Assembly (NCBI RefSeq): GCF_003224335.1
Contig: NZ_QKLF01000003.1
Location: 372,001 to 436,000 of the forward strand
Reading direction: 5' to 3'
DNA: 64,000 nt
Source of the DNA: Curtobacterium sp. MCJR17_055
GTDB taxonomy: Bacteria > Actinomycetota > Actinomycetes > Actinomycetales > Microbacteriaceae
The notes under the pieces are model-generated. The model saw only the letters and a program-made list of their open reading frames with translations, did not search any database and was not told where the DNA came from. Below, piece after piece: positions 52,671 through 61,525 of this stretch. How positions within the stretch are numbered: position 1 is the first letter of the stretch; each line of letters begins with the position of its first letter. A program made the position numbers and the translations under genes.

Positions 52671-54623
52671 CTAACCCGTCGCCCCGCGGACGAAGGCACG
52701 GGCGAAGGTCCACGGTGCGTCGGTCACGCCCGAGCACATGTACGTGGGGATCGACGGGGTGCACGGCTGGTCGCGAGTGACCTCCCACCATGCGAGCACC
52801 TCGATCCCGTGCGCGACGGACCAGCGGGCGAGGTCCTCGGCGTCCGTCCGTGTGAACACCTCCCCGGTGTCGTTGCGGCCGATCATCGGGGTGATGCCGA
52901 TCGCCGACAGCCGCTCCTGGGCCGTCCACCCGGCGTACGCGGGCACCGAGGCGAGCTGCGCGGCGGTCGACGTCGCAGCGTCCTGCGCCGCCGTCGCCAT
53001 GCGCTGCGGACCGGTGCCGTAGTCCATCGCCATGACGTTCACCGCCGCGATCCGGACCCCCGCAGCCGCCAGCCCGGCGACCGCGGCGAGGCCCTCGCGG
53101 GTGAGTCCGGTCGGCATCACGGGGAGGGTCAGCGACACCTCGAGACTGCGGCCCTTCGCCGCCTGGGCCCGGACGACCCCGGCGACCGCCACGGCGCGAC
53201 GCTCGTTCGCAGCCGTGTCGGACAGCGCAGCGCCCTCGATGTCCAGGTCGATGCGGTCGACGCCGAACCGGTCGACCACCTGCTGGTAGGCCGCCTGCAG
53301 CTCCGCCGGGTCCGTGCACCGCAGCGCGAGCTCGTCGTTGACCGCGCCGCCGAACGACACGACCACCCGACCGCCGGTCTGCTGGAACGCGGCGATGTTC
53401 CCCGCGAAGTCCTGCGGGCCGCCGATCCGGTAGGCGTCGAAGCCGGCCCATGCGGGCGTGCAGGGGCTGCCGCCGTTGTCCGAGACGATGAAGGCGAGCG
53501 TGAATGCGCGGACGCCGGTCGCGGCCGCGGAGCTCCGGAGATCGGCGGTCGGCCAGAGGCCCATGTCGACGTACGGTGCGACCAGCGTGTCACCGACGTG
53601 CGGCGCGGGGAGCGGCATCGGAGCCGGCGCGGCCGGGGTCGGGACCTGGGTCGGTACCGGTGCCGGTGCCGGTACGGTCGGGCTGGGTGTCGGGGTCGGC
53701 GCGGACCCGGGCCCTGCCGTCGGGTCGGACTCGCTCGCGACCGTGCAGGCGACGTCCCGGCCCGCGGGGAGTCCCACGATGCTGCAGCCCGTCGGCACCC
53801 GGCCCCCGCCGGGGGTCGAGATCGAGGTCAACCCGAAGGACGTCGCGGCGCTCGGGTCGAGGCCCCTGGCCCAGGACGGAGCGGTCGCGGTGAAGCCGTC
53901 GCTCGTGGTCGTCGCGGTGGCGTCCCAGATCTCGGCGACGCGCGCGGCGTACACGAACCGCACCTGCCAGGGGTCGAGGCGGACGGACGACCGGTTCGTG
54001 ACGGTCACCGAGGACTGGGAGCCGGACGGCCACGCGTCGACGGTGCGCCAGCCGACGACGACGGAGCCGTCCTTGTGCGCGACGGGCGGTCCCGCGGTCG
54101 GCGTCGGAGTCGTCGAGGGCGTCGGGACCGGTGCCGCCGTCGGCACCGGGGTCGGGCCTCCCGTGCCGGGTGTCGCGGGACCGCCGTTCACCGAGCAGGG
54201 CACCGACGCCCCGACGACGGTGCACGCCGTGGGGACGCGCTTCGCGCCGGACACCTTGCGCGAGTCGACCCGGAACGTCGCCCGACCACCCGCGGCGAGG
54301 TCGACGCGTCGGGTGGGACCGGCGACGGTGAACGACCGGCTCGTGCTCGCGACCTTGCGGGCGTCGCGGATCACCACGGCCTTCGACTCGTACGACAGCA
54401 GGACACGCCACCCGCGCAGCTTCGCGGAGCCGCCGTTCGCGACCGTGACCGTGGAGCGGAAGCCGGTGCGCCAGCTCGACGTGTTCTCCCACGTGACGTC
54501 CACCCGGGCGGCGGTACCGGCGGCAGCCGACGTCACGCCGGGCACGGCGACGACCGCAGTGCTCACCACCGCGAGGAGGAGCGCTGCGGGCAGCACCTTC
54601 CGGAACCCTGAGCGCAGACGCAT
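52671..54623 (-). CDS. Secreted GH18 chitinase with two CBM2-type carbohydrate-binding modules
   Basis: 650 aa: signal peptide (RLRSGFRKVLPAALLLAVVS, cleaved near ASAAA-like GVTSAAAG), first CBM2-like module (about 38-140, VDVTWENTSSWRTGF), Pro/Thr linker, second CBM2-like module (about 175-285, VVVGWRTVDAWPSGS), a longer Pro/Ala/Thr linker, then a GH18 barrel (about 340-650). The catalytic motif is RIDLDIEG (about 457-464, a DxxDxDxE relative) with VNVMAMDYG and EVLAWWEVTRD later. It probably degrades chitin or related polymers outside the cell. The ATG at 54623 has GGGAGG eight bases upstream; a start at 54677 would precede that site. Confidence 0.87.
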   Translation of the reverse strand: MRLRSGFRKVLPAALLLAVVSTAVVAVPGVTSAAAGTAARVDVTWENTSSWRTGFRSTVTVANGGSAKLRGWRVLLSYESKAVVIRDARKVASTSRSFTVAGPTRRVDLAAGGRATFRVDSRKVSGAKRVPTACTVVGASVPCSVNGGPATPGTGGPTPVPTAAPVPTPSTTPTPTAGPPVAHKDGSVVVGWRTVDAWPSGSQSSVTVTNRSSVRLDPWQVRFVYAARVAEIWDATATTTSDGFTATAPSWARGLDPSAATSFGLTSISTPGGGRVPTGCSIVGLPAGRDVACTVASESDPTAGPGSAPTPTPSPTVPAPAPVPTQVPTPAAPAPMPLPAPHVGDTLVAPYVDMGLWPTADLRSSAAATGVRAFTLAFIVSDNGGSPCTPAWAGFDAYRIGGPQDFAGNIAAFQQTGGRVVVSFGGAVNDELALRCTDPAELQAAYQQVVDRFGVDRIDLDIEGAALSDTAANERRAVAVAGVVRAQAAKGRSLEVSLTLPVMPTGLTREGLAAVAGLAAAGVRIAAVNVMAMDYGTGPQRMATAAQDAATSTAAQLASVPAYAGWTAQERLSAIGITPMIGRNDTGEVFTRTDAEDLARWSVAHGIEVLAWWEVTRDQPCTPSIPTYMCSGVTDAPWTFARAFVRGATG

Positions 54624-54744
54624 CGCGGTCGCCTCCCGTCGGAGCGTGTCGGTCCCCCTGCGGGCCGACGTCTTCACCCGGGGGTATCGGCGGCTCGTCG
54701 CGGCTCGTCAGTGTCGGGGACGGTCCTCCACCGGAACCGGGGTG

Positions 54745-55941
54745 TCAGAGCGACTCGAGCACGTCGAGCGCCCGCTGCACCCCGTGCTCCCGCCGCATGA
54801 TCCGGCCCACGTCGGTCGCACGCTCCCGGCGGGACGAGGCGTCGAGCATCGCCGGCACGAGGGTGCTCGCGGACAGGCGGCGCAGTGGGATCGGAGCGGC
54901 GGCCATCCCCTGTCGATGCAGCTGGGCAGCCCAGAACGGCTGGTCGGCGGTGACGGGGACGACGACGGCGGGGACGCCAGCTCGGGCGACGGCGTGTGAG
55001 GTGCCCGCTCCGCCGTGGTGCACGGCGAGCGACGCGCCCGGCAGCACGGCGTCGAACGGTGCCGACCGCACCGCCAGCACATCCGGGCCGTGGCACTCGG
55101 GAGGCAGCGCCAGTCCACCCCACCCGGTGACGAGCAGCACCCGCAGCCCGTGGGCGCGGGCCGCCGAGACGACCGCGCCTCCCCGAGCAGCTGCGTCCCC
55201 CCTCGCCATCGAGCCGAACGAGGCGACGACGTAGGGGCCGCCCGTCAGGAAGGCGCTGACGACGCGGTCCGGGCTCGCGGTCCCGGCCTCGTCGTACCAG
55301 GCCCCCGTCTGGTGCACCCGTTCCGGCCAGTCGTCGGGCCGCGGCAGCAACTCCGGGCTCACGGCCATGAGGGTCGCACGTGACGGCGACCGTCGGGCGG
55401 GACGACGACCGTCCGGCAGCCCGGCAGCGGCGTGCGCCACGTCGGCGTCGAAGAACCGTGCAACGGTGCGCGGTACGGCGTAGGTGGACCGGTTGTGAGC
55501 GCCGAGGTCGCGCGTGGCCGTCGGGCCACCGGCGGCGGGGAAGCGCTCACTCGGGGTGGCCACCGGCGCGAACTCCACCAGCACGCGGGGCACGGCGAGC
55601 GAGTCCGCCACCATCGGCGCGCTGAGGACGAGCGGGTGGTGCACCACCACGTCGGGGCCGAACGCGACCGTCTCCCGCACCGCGGCCGCGAACATCCGAC
55701 GCATCGCGGGCCGCACCTCCGCACGCAGGTGGTGCGCGAGAGCCCAGGGCGTCCGACCAGCCGGGCGGAGCACCCGCTGCACGTCCAGACCGAGGGCCAC
55801 GGTCTCCACCCCCTCGGGCGCGGGCGCGTCGTCGGGCAGGGCGAGCCGGACCTCGTGACCGCGGGACGCGGCGAGTCGCGCCAGGGCTGCGAACGGCTCC
55901 ACGTCGCCCCGGGTGCCGGCGGTCAGCAGCATCATGCGCAT
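54745..55941 (-). CDS. GT1 glycosyltransferase (MGT/CrtX-like)
   Basis: GT-B enzyme of 398 aa related to macrolide, vancomycin and carotenoid glucosyltransferases: MMLLTAGTRGDVEPFAAL at the start, VVASFGSMARGD (about 240), SLAVHHGGAGTSHAVARAGVPAVVVPVTADQ split by motif HHGGAGT (about 326) and DQPFWA, the GT1 donor motifs. The ATG at 55941 is six bases from a CAGACT box. It is divergent from a UbiA prenyltransferase and a CrtI-type gene, so a lipid or carotenoid acceptor is plausible (inference). Confidence 0.85.
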   Translation of the reverse strand: MRMMLLTAGTRGDVEPFAALARLAASRGHEVRLALPDDAPAPEGVETVALGLDVQRVLRPAGRTPWALAHHLRAEVRPAMRRMFAAAVRETVAFGPDVVVHHPLVLSAPMVADSLAVPRVLVEFAPVATPSERFPAAGGPTATRDLGAHNRSTYAVPRTVARFFDADVAHAAAGLPDGRRPARRSPSRATLMAVSPELLPRPDDWPERVHQTGAWYDEAGTASPDRVVSAFLTGGPYVVASFGSMARGDAAARGGAVVSAARAHGLRVLLVTGWGGLALPPECHGPDVLAVRSAPFDAVLPGASLAVHHGGAGTSHAVARAGVPAVVVPVTADQPFWAAQLHRQGMAAAPIPLRRLSASTLVPAMLDASSRRERATDVGRIMRREHGVQRALDVLESL

Positions 55942-55990
55942 CCCCCCAGTCTGGCCGGGACGCCGCTGACCGAGGTCGAGGCGGGCCGGG

Positions 55991-55996
55991 TACGCT
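55991..55996 (+). promoter_or_regulatory. -10 element of a leaderless promoter for the UbiA gene
   Basis: TACGCT with seven bases to the GTG at 56004. Confidence 0.65.
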
Positions 55997-56003
55997 CGGT
56001 CGC

Positions 56004-56900
56004 GTGACTGACGGCAGTGAGCGGGTGTCGCGCACAGCACCGTCGGAGATCGGCGCGGCCGTGCGCCGACTGGTCCACATCTCGCGCCCCGTGCTCTGGA
56101 TCAACACCATCGGCTCCGGGCTCGTCGCCGTGTGGCTCACCGGCGCGCTGTTCGACGTGCGGGCACTGCCGGTCATCCTGTGGCTCACCCTGCCGTTCAA
56201 CCTGCTCATCTACGGCGTCAACGACATCTACGACCAGGACACGGACGCGGCCAACCCCCGCAAGGGCTCCATCGAGGGTGCCAGGATCCGACAGTCCGAG
56301 GTGCGACTCATCGCCTGGGCGGTCGCGGTCGTCAACGTCCCGTTCCTCGTCGGCTTCCTCCTGACGCTGCCGCTCCTCGCGAACGCGGCGATCCTGCTCT
56401 ACGTCGGCGTGTTCGTCTTCTACTCGGCGCCGCCGCTGCGCTTCAAGGCGCGGCCGTTCCTCGACTCGCTGAGCAACGCCGCCTACGCACTGCCACTCGT
56501 CATCGTGCCCGCGGCCCTCGCGGTGACGCCGGTCTGGCCCGCGGCCATCGGTCTGATGGCCTGGAGCGTGGCGAAGCACGCCTTCGATGCGGTCCAGGAC
56601 ATCGTCGAGGACCGTGACGCGGGCATCGCCACCACCGCAGTGCGGCTCGGCGCGCGCGGCACGGCTCTCTGGAGCGGGGCCTGGTGGATCGTCTCGACGG
56701 CGCTGTTCGCCGTGGTGAGCGTGCCGGTGGCCGCCGTCAACCTCCTGATCGCCGGCATCCTCGTGGTGCGCCTGTTCCGGGACCCGACGCCGGAGACCGG
56801 GCACCGCCTCTACCGTCTGTCGGTCGCCTTCCCGTACATCGCCGGGTCGTTCGCCGGCGTACTGCTCATGGTCTGGATCGTGCTGGGAGGTGCCTCGTGA
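56004..56900 (+). CDS. UbiA-type prenyltransferase, lycopene-elongase (CrtEb)-like
   Basis: Membrane prenyltransferase of 298 aa with about eight helices. The first Asp-rich motif is NDIYDQDTDAANPRKG (about 73-88), whose NPRKG continuation is typical of the lycopene elongase/bacterioruberin branch of UbiA; the second is DAVQDIVEDRDAG (about 195-207). GTG start by leaderless spacing. It overlaps the CrtI-type gene by GTGA. The enzyme may add prenyl groups to a carotenoid; other UbiA acceptors cannot be excluded. Confidence 0.85.
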   Translation: MTDGSERVSRTAPSEIGAAVRRLVHISRPVLWINTIGSGLVAVWLTGALFDVRALPVILWLTLPFNLLIYGVNDIYDQDTDAANPRKGSIEGARIRQSEVRLIAWAVAVVNVPFLVGFLLTLPLLANAAILLYVGVFVFYSAPPLRFKARPFLDSLSNAAYALPLVIVPAALAVTPVWPAAIGLMAWSVAKHAFDAVQDIVEDRDAGIATTAVRLGARGTALWSGAWWIVSTALFAVVSVPVAAVNLLIAGILVVRLFRDPTPETGHRLYRLSVAFPYIAGSFAGVLLMVWIVLGGAS

Positions 56901-58330
56901 GCCGCATAGTCGTCGTCGGCGGCGGGATCGGCGGCCTCACCGCCGCCGCGCTGCTCGCGCACGCCGGCCACCGCGTCACCCTGCTCGAGGCCTCCACCGA
57001 GCTCGGCGGCAAGAGCCGACGCATCCAGCTGGGCGAGGACCGCATCGACACCGGGCCGTCGTTGATGACGTTCCCGGCGGTGTGGGACGAGCTGCTTCGA
57101 CGGCTCGGCAACGGCGGGCCCGCCGCCGACCGCGCCCGCGACGCCGGGCACCTCGACCTGGTGCGGATGCCGGAGGTGGGCCGCTACTTCTTCAACGACG
57201 ACGAGACCTCCCTGCCGGTGGCCCCCGGTCACCCCTGGTACGCCGCCTGGCGACGGTTCTCCGACCTGCACGCACCCCTCGCGGACGACGTGACCGAGTT
57301 GCTGCTCGCCGACCCCCTCGACCGAGCCGCCCTCCCCGCTCTCCGGAGACTGTTGGCCGTCTACGGCTCCCGCCTCACCACGCGCGCGTACCTCGACGGC
57401 CTCCCCTGGCTGCCCGACGGGCTGCGCGAGGTGATCGCGATCCACACCCTCAACGCTGGCGTGTCGCCCGCACGCACGCCGGCCCTCTACGCGAGCATGC
57501 CGGCGATCATGGCGGAGACCGGGGCATGGGTGCCGCGCGGTGGCGTCTACGAGATCGTGCTCGCGCTGGGTCGGCTGGCCGAGGCGGCCGGGGTCGACGT
57601 CCGCACCGGCGAGGCCGTCACCCGCATCGAGCGTGGATCGGTCACGACCGATGTGGGTCGTCACCCCGCCGACCTCGTCGTCAGCGCCCTGGACGCCGAT
57701 CGGCTCACCACGCTGATGGGTCCGTCGCGGGTCCCCACGCTCCCCCGTCTGCGCCCCCGCGCCCTCTCCTGCTCGGCCATCGCCCTGTACGGCGTGCTGC
57801 GGGAGGAACTGCCGGCGGACCTCGCCACGCACAGCGTGGTGCTGCCGACGAAGCCCGCCGCGCTCCACCGCAGCCTCGAGGCGGGCGACGAGCCGGCGGA
57901 GACCATGGTGTTCGTCAACCAGTACCGCGCGGGCGAGGTCTACCCGAACCCGCGCAGCACCGTCGGCATCCTGCTCACCGCCCCCGCCGACGGCGGTCAC
58001 TACACGGCCGAGCACCCGTTCGTGCGGCGCGAGGTCGACCGCGTCTCACGCGCGATGGGGCTCGACCGGCCGATCACCGACCTCATCGACGAGCAGACGG
58101 TGCTCGATCCGCAGTACTACGGCGGCGGCGGCGAACCACACGGCGCGCTGTACGGCGCGGCGCGTCCGCCGTGGCTCAGCGGGCCGTTCCACCGTCCCTC
58201 GTACAACGACCCCTGGCGGCCGTGGCTGTGGCGCGTCGGCGCGTCGGTGCACCCTGGCGGCGGTGTCCCCGCCGTGGTGGGCGGCGCGATGATCGCGGTG
58301 AACCGGCTGCTGAAGTCGACCCCGGTCTGA
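56897..58330 (+). CDS. CrtI-type phytoene desaturase family FAD oxidoreductase
   Basis: 477 aa. The dinucleotide-binding fold VVVGGGIGGLTAAALLAHAG is at about 5-24, ending with TLLEAS and GGKSRRIQ, and the family C-terminal block VGASVHPGGGVPAVVGGAM at about 448-466. DTGPSLMTFP near 50 is the CrtI substrate-region motif. It is coupled to the UbiA gene. Reactions in this family include desaturation, isomerisation and ketolation of carotenoids or methoxyneurosporene-type steps; which applies is not visible. Confidence 0.85.
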   Translation: MSRIVVVGGGIGGLTAAALLAHAGHRVTLLEASTELGGKSRRIQLGEDRIDTGPSLMTFPAVWDELLRRLGNGGPAADRARDAGHLDLVRMPEVGRYFFNDDETSLPVAPGHPWYAAWRRFSDLHAPLADDVTELLLADPLDRAALPALRRLLAVYGSRLTTRAYLDGLPWLPDGLREVIAIHTLNAGVSPARTPALYASMPAIMAETGAWVPRGGVYEIVLALGRLAEAAGVDVRTGEAVTRIERGSVTTDVGRHPADLVVSALDADRLTTLMGPSRVPTLPRLRPRALSCSAIALYGVLREELPADLATHSVVLPTKPAALHRSLEAGDEPAETMVFVNQYRAGEVYPNPRSTVGILLTAPADGGHYTAEHPFVRREVDRVSRAMGLDRPITDLIDEQTVLDPQYYGGGGEPHGALYGAARPPWLSGPFHRPSYNDPWRPWLWRVGASVHPGGGVPAVVGGAMIAVNRLLKSTPV

Positions 58331-58351
58331 CACGGGGGCGTCAGACGGGCC

Positions 58352-59044
58352 CTACGGCTTCGCGCCGACGACCGCCTGCGTGATCGCGACCGTCATGCGC
58401 GGTCCGAGGTACCGCTTCGCCGTCGCGACGCTCGGGTGCACGCCGTCGCCCTTCCCGGTGCCGGCGACCCAGCCGTTGTCGATGCGGCGCACGGACGAGA
58501 ACGGGTCCACCCATCCCCATCCACGCGAGGACGCGTACTCCTGCAGGGACCGGTTCAGGACGAAGCCCTGCGCGCGTCGGTCGACGTGGTTGCCCGCCTG
58601 GTCCGTGACGTCGCACGGCGGGATCGCCGCGACGACCACGTGCCGTGCGCGCACCTTCCCGACGATCGTGCTGATGTTCTTCCGCACGGTCGACGGACCG
58701 ACCCTGGTCCGGACGTCACCGACGCCGACCATGACGACGAGGACGTCGGCGTCCTGCCGCGTGACCCGGTCCGCCACCGTCGCCGAGGTGTCGCCGCCCC
58801 GCCCGACGCCGCCGACGGACGTCGCGCGGCTCGTCGACACGTACTTCGTCCACGACCAGGTGTTCGACGCCTGTGTGACGCTGTCGCCGGCGAACGTGAA
58901 CGACACCGGAGCGGTGGCACGGGCGGCCGCCGGCGTGGCGTCGGGTGCGGTCCCGTTCGGGAGGACCGCCACCGTCGCGACCGTGGCGCTGACGAGGACG
59001 GCGGAGAGGAGCCCGAGGAGACGGGGCGGAACCGATCGGGGCAC
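58352..59044 (-). CDS. Exported SGNH-fold hydrolase with altered oxyanion block
   Basis: 230 aa: signal peptide (PRSVPPRLLGLLSAVLVSA with hydrophobic core to about 28), then an SGNH fold with block I FTFAGDSVTQAS (about 50-61) and C-terminal catalytic GDGVHPSV (Asp-x-x-His). The usual GxND of block III is read VVMVGVGDVRT, so the conserved Asn is missing. I chose the GTG at 59044 because TAGGTT (59057-59052) is seven bases upstream; the GTG at 59071 would lie before that box. Substrate unknown, possibly acetylated wall or host glycans. It converges on the CrtI-type gene. Confidence 0.75.
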   Translation of the reverse strand: MPRSVPPRLLGLLSAVLVSATVATVAVLPNGTAPDATPAAARATAPVSFTFAGDSVTQASNTWSWTKYVSTSRATSVGGVGRGGDTSATVADRVTRQDADVLVVMVGVGDVRTRVGPSTVRKNISTIVGKVRARHVVVAAIPPCDVTDQAGNHVDRRAQGFVLNRSLQEYASSRGWGWVDPFSSVRRIDNGWVAGTGKGDGVHPSVATAKRYLGPRMTVAITQAVVGAKP

Positions 59045-59051
59045 GGTGGAG

Positions 59052-59057
59052 AACCTA
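59052..59057 (-). promoter_or_regulatory. -10 element of a leaderless promoter for the SGNH gene
   Basis: TAGGTT on the minus strand, seven bases from the GTG at 59044; it decides the start choice. Confidence 0.6.
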
Positions 59058-59192
59058 GCGGATGCCGGCACCCCGCGGTCGCGTCAGCCCGCGGTCGCCT
59101 CACCCTGGCGCGGACCACGTCGGGTCTGCTGGGGCGCCGCGGTCATCCCGTCGGCCTGCCCCGTGGTGGCACCCGTCTGGGACGATCAGAGC

Positions 59193-60230
59193 ATGCCCAC
59201 TGACGGACGACCCCTCGCACGCCTCGGCTTCCTGACCATCGGGACCTTCGACCCGGCCCGCCCCGCTGCCGGTCACGAGGACACGCTCCGCGTCATCGAA
59301 CGCGCCGAGGCGCTCGGCCTCGACAGCGCGTGGCTCCGGCACCGGCACCTGCAGCACGGCGTCTCCTCCCCCGTCGCGGTGATGGCGGCCGCGTCGCAGC
59401 GCACCAGCCGCATCGCGCTCGGGACGGCCGTCACCCCGATCGGCGCGGAGAACCCGTTCCGTCTCGCCGAGGACCTCGCCACCGTGGACGTGCTCCTCGA
59501 CGGACGACTCAACCCGGGCTTCTCCGTCGGGACCCCGATGAACTTCGACCTCTACCGCGAGGCGATCTACCCGGACACCGCCGAGCACGAGGACCTCGGC
59601 AACGCCCGGCTCCTGCGCTTCCGGGACCTCGTGCGCGGCGACGCGGTCGTCCCCGTCGCCGAGCGGCGCGGGTTCGAGGAGTTCGCCACCGGAGTCCAGC
59701 CGCACAGTCCGGGGCTCGTCGACCGGCTCTGGTACGGCACGGGCAGCACGGCGTCCGCGGTCTGGGCGGCCCGCAACGGGTTCCACCTGCTCACCTCGAG
59801 CGTCACGCGGAGCGAGATCGGGACCGACTTCGCCGCGAACCAGCGCGCCCAGGTCGACGCCTACCTCGACGCACACCCCGACCCGAGCACCGCGCGCGTC
59901 TCCCAGGGCCTCGTGGTGATCCCGACGGACACCGCCACACGGGAGCAGGAGGCGCGGTACCGGGCCTACGCCGAACGCCGCGCCGGCCGTGTCGGTGTCC
60001 CGACGGGTCCGGCGGGACTGTTGTTCGCCGCGGACCTCGTCGGCTCGTCGGTCGAGATCGCGGACCGGCTCCGCGCCGACGCGGGGTACCAGGTCGCCAC
60101 CGAGGTCGCGTTCGCACTGCCGTTCTCCTTCGAGCCCGACGAGTACGCGCAGATCGTCTCGGACATCGCCGAGCGACTCGGGCCGGAACTCGGGTGGGCG
60201 CCGCACGACAGCGAGTCCAGCCAGTCCTGA
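59193..60230 (+). CDS. LLM class flavin-dependent oxidoreductase
   Basis: Luciferase-like TIM-barrel monooxygenase of 345 aa: LGFLTIGTFDP at the N-terminus, DSAWLRHRHLQHG, RIALGTAVTPIGAENPFRLAED (about 73-94) and the late WYGTGSTASAVWAARNG (about 178-194), where FMN phosphate binds. Substrate is unknown; alkane, sulfonate or F420-linked relatives exist. The ATG at 59193 has no clear ribosome site. It stands alone, divergent from the SGNH gene. Confidence 0.85.
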   Translation: MPTDGRPLARLGFLTIGTFDPARPAAGHEDTLRVIERAEALGLDSAWLRHRHLQHGVSSPVAVMAAASQRTSRIALGTAVTPIGAENPFRLAEDLATVDVLLDGRLNPGFSVGTPMNFDLYREAIYPDTAEHEDLGNARLLRFRDLVRGDAVVPVAERRGFEEFATGVQPHSPGLVDRLWYGTGSTASAVWAARNGFHLLTSSVTRSEIGTDFAANQRAQVDAYLDAHPDPSTARVSQGLVVIPTDTATREQEARYRAYAERRAGRVGVPTGPAGLLFAADLVGSSVEIADRLRADAGYQVATEVAFALPFSFEPDEYAQIVSDIAERLGPELGWAPHDSESSQS

Positions 60231-60240
60231 GAACGACGAA

Positions 60241-60262
60241 GAGTCCCGTTTCCCGGGGACTC
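60241..60262 (+). terminator. Weak hairpin after the flavin oxidoreductase gene
   Basis: GAGTCCC (60241-60247) pairs with GGGACTC (60256-60262); partial outer pairing of AACGA with TCGTT could extend it. It lies ten bases after the stop. Confidence 0.5.
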
Positions 60263-60294
60263 GTTGACGGCCTCGACCAGTGCTTTCCCTGACG

Positions 60295-60513
60295 TCAGCC
60301 CACGGTCGGCATGCGTTCCGGTTCGACGGATTCCACCCGCTCATCTGTCCAGTACGACGACGACGGGTCACCAGTCGGCCCAACAGACGTCAGCGGCGCC
60401 GGAGTCACCGTCTGTCCTCCACTGTCACCAGCGGACGTGCCGTTGCCGCACCCGCTAAGCAAGACAGCAGCAGCGGAAACCACTCCCACCGTGAGCAGCC
60501 GTCGCAGCATCAT
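60295..60513 (-). CDS. Small lipoprotein
   Basis: 72-aa protein with a short signal peptide MMLRRLLTVGVVSAAAVLLSG and a lipobox LLSGC (Cys at residue 22), so it should be lipid-anchored outside the membrane. The mature 50 residues are Gly, Ser, Thr and Pro-rich and end with YWTDERVESVEPER. A longer ATG start at 60834 gives an unrelated N-terminus overlapping the divergent gene. No function is known. Confidence 0.6.
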   Translation of the reverse strand: MMLRRLLTVGVVSAAAVLLSGCGNGTSAGDSGGQTVTPAPLTSVGPTGDPSSSYWTDERVESVEPERMPTVG

Positions 60514-60735
60514 CAGCCGATCTCGTTGTCCATGCTCGGCACGTCGTTTCCGTCCGGAGTCATGTTCGGAGCCGACGTCCCACTCACAGTACGCCTCGAC
60601 GTCATCCCGGCGGGGCGAGCAGGCCGGAATCGAACTCCAGGGTTCTGCTTGACTGGGCAGCATCGAGCGGGATTCCGGACGTCGTGCCGCATCTGCCGCC
60701 CGACGAGCACGCCACGAAGCACAGGGGGACCACCG

Positions 60736-61482
60736 ATGGCCACACTCACCACCCGGGAACGAGACCGCCGCGCCAACCGGTACCTCCTCGGGACCATCGC
60801 CGTCGTCGCGGTCATCACCTCGGCCGTCCTGCACCGGCCGGTGCTGAGCAGCGATCCAGTGGCGTTCTGGTTGCCGACGGCGGCCGGGCTCGCGTACGGA
60901 TCCGGGTTGTGGTTCCTCGGCGCGCGGCGAGACTCCAAGTGGCTGTCGAACCTGACCTGGGCCGGATGGCTCGTCGTCTTCTGGGTCCTGCTCTGGACGA
61001 AGGTCGTCTCCGGCCCGGCGTGGTTCTTGGCCGTCATTGCCGGCGGCCTCGCGGTGACGGCTGCGTTCCCCCGGAAGACCAAGCCGTCGAAGGTGGACAA
61101 GGTGCCGCTGGCGGCAGCGAAGCCGTGGTCAGGGTCCGATGTCACCGCAGAGCCAACCACCCACACGTTCGGACGCCGCACCGTGCCCGCAGTCACCATC
61201 ACCACCCGGGACGGCGCCACCCGCTTCCGTGTCTCCGAACTCGCAGGGTTCTTCGACAAGGAGACGGACACGGTGGAGTCCATCCCGGGAGAGCGGCTGA
61301 CGTTCCTCACCCGGGTCGGCGTCGCAGCGCCCGATTCCGTCATCGGCGAGGCGACAGCTGGTCTGCCAGACGACACCCTCGTGCTCATCGACGAGAAGGA
61401 CGATTCCCGCCCGGCCGCAGTGATCGTCGACGAGGACATCGTGACGTTCGAACACTGGGTCCGCACACTGCCGGAGGGCTGA
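60736..61482 (+). CDS. Membrane protein of unknown function
   Basis: 248 aa. Three or four hydrophobic segments in the first 120 residues (about 17-35, 43-61, 70-88 and 91-108) are followed by a 130-residue cytosolic domain with alternating strands (RRTVPAVTITTRDGATRFRV, then DTLVLIDEKDDSRPAAVIVD). I do not recognise the family. AGGGGG lies seven bases before the ATG at 60736. It lies 43 bases before another membrane protein gene, which has its own promoter. Confidence 0.6.
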   Translation: MATLTTRERDRRANRYLLGTIAVVAVITSAVLHRPVLSSDPVAFWLPTAAGLAYGSGLWFLGARRDSKWLSNLTWAGWLVVFWVLLWTKVVSGPAWFLAVIAGGLAVTAAFPRKTKPSKVDKVPLAAAKPWSGSDVTAEPTTHTFGRRTVPAVTITTRDGATRFRVSELAGFFDKETDTVESIPGERLTFLTRVGVAAPDSVIGEATAGLPDDTLVLIDEKDDSRPAAVIVDEDIVTFEHWVRTLPEG

Positions 61483-61513
61483 CCGATGGCGCTCGGCGGT
61501 CGGTGCGCTTCGG

Positions 61514-61519
61514 TACGGT
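61514..61519 (+). promoter_or_regulatory. -10 element of a leaderless promoter
   Basis: TACGGT with six bases to the GTG at 61526. Confidence 0.6.
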
Positions 61520-61525
61520 CGACTC

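Noticed and set aside
60625-60665. tRNA T-arm-like sequence (GGAATCGAACTCC) that could be an attachment-site remnant
   Set aside because: The flanking bases do not form a proper 5-bp T stem and no acceptor or anticodon arm is near.
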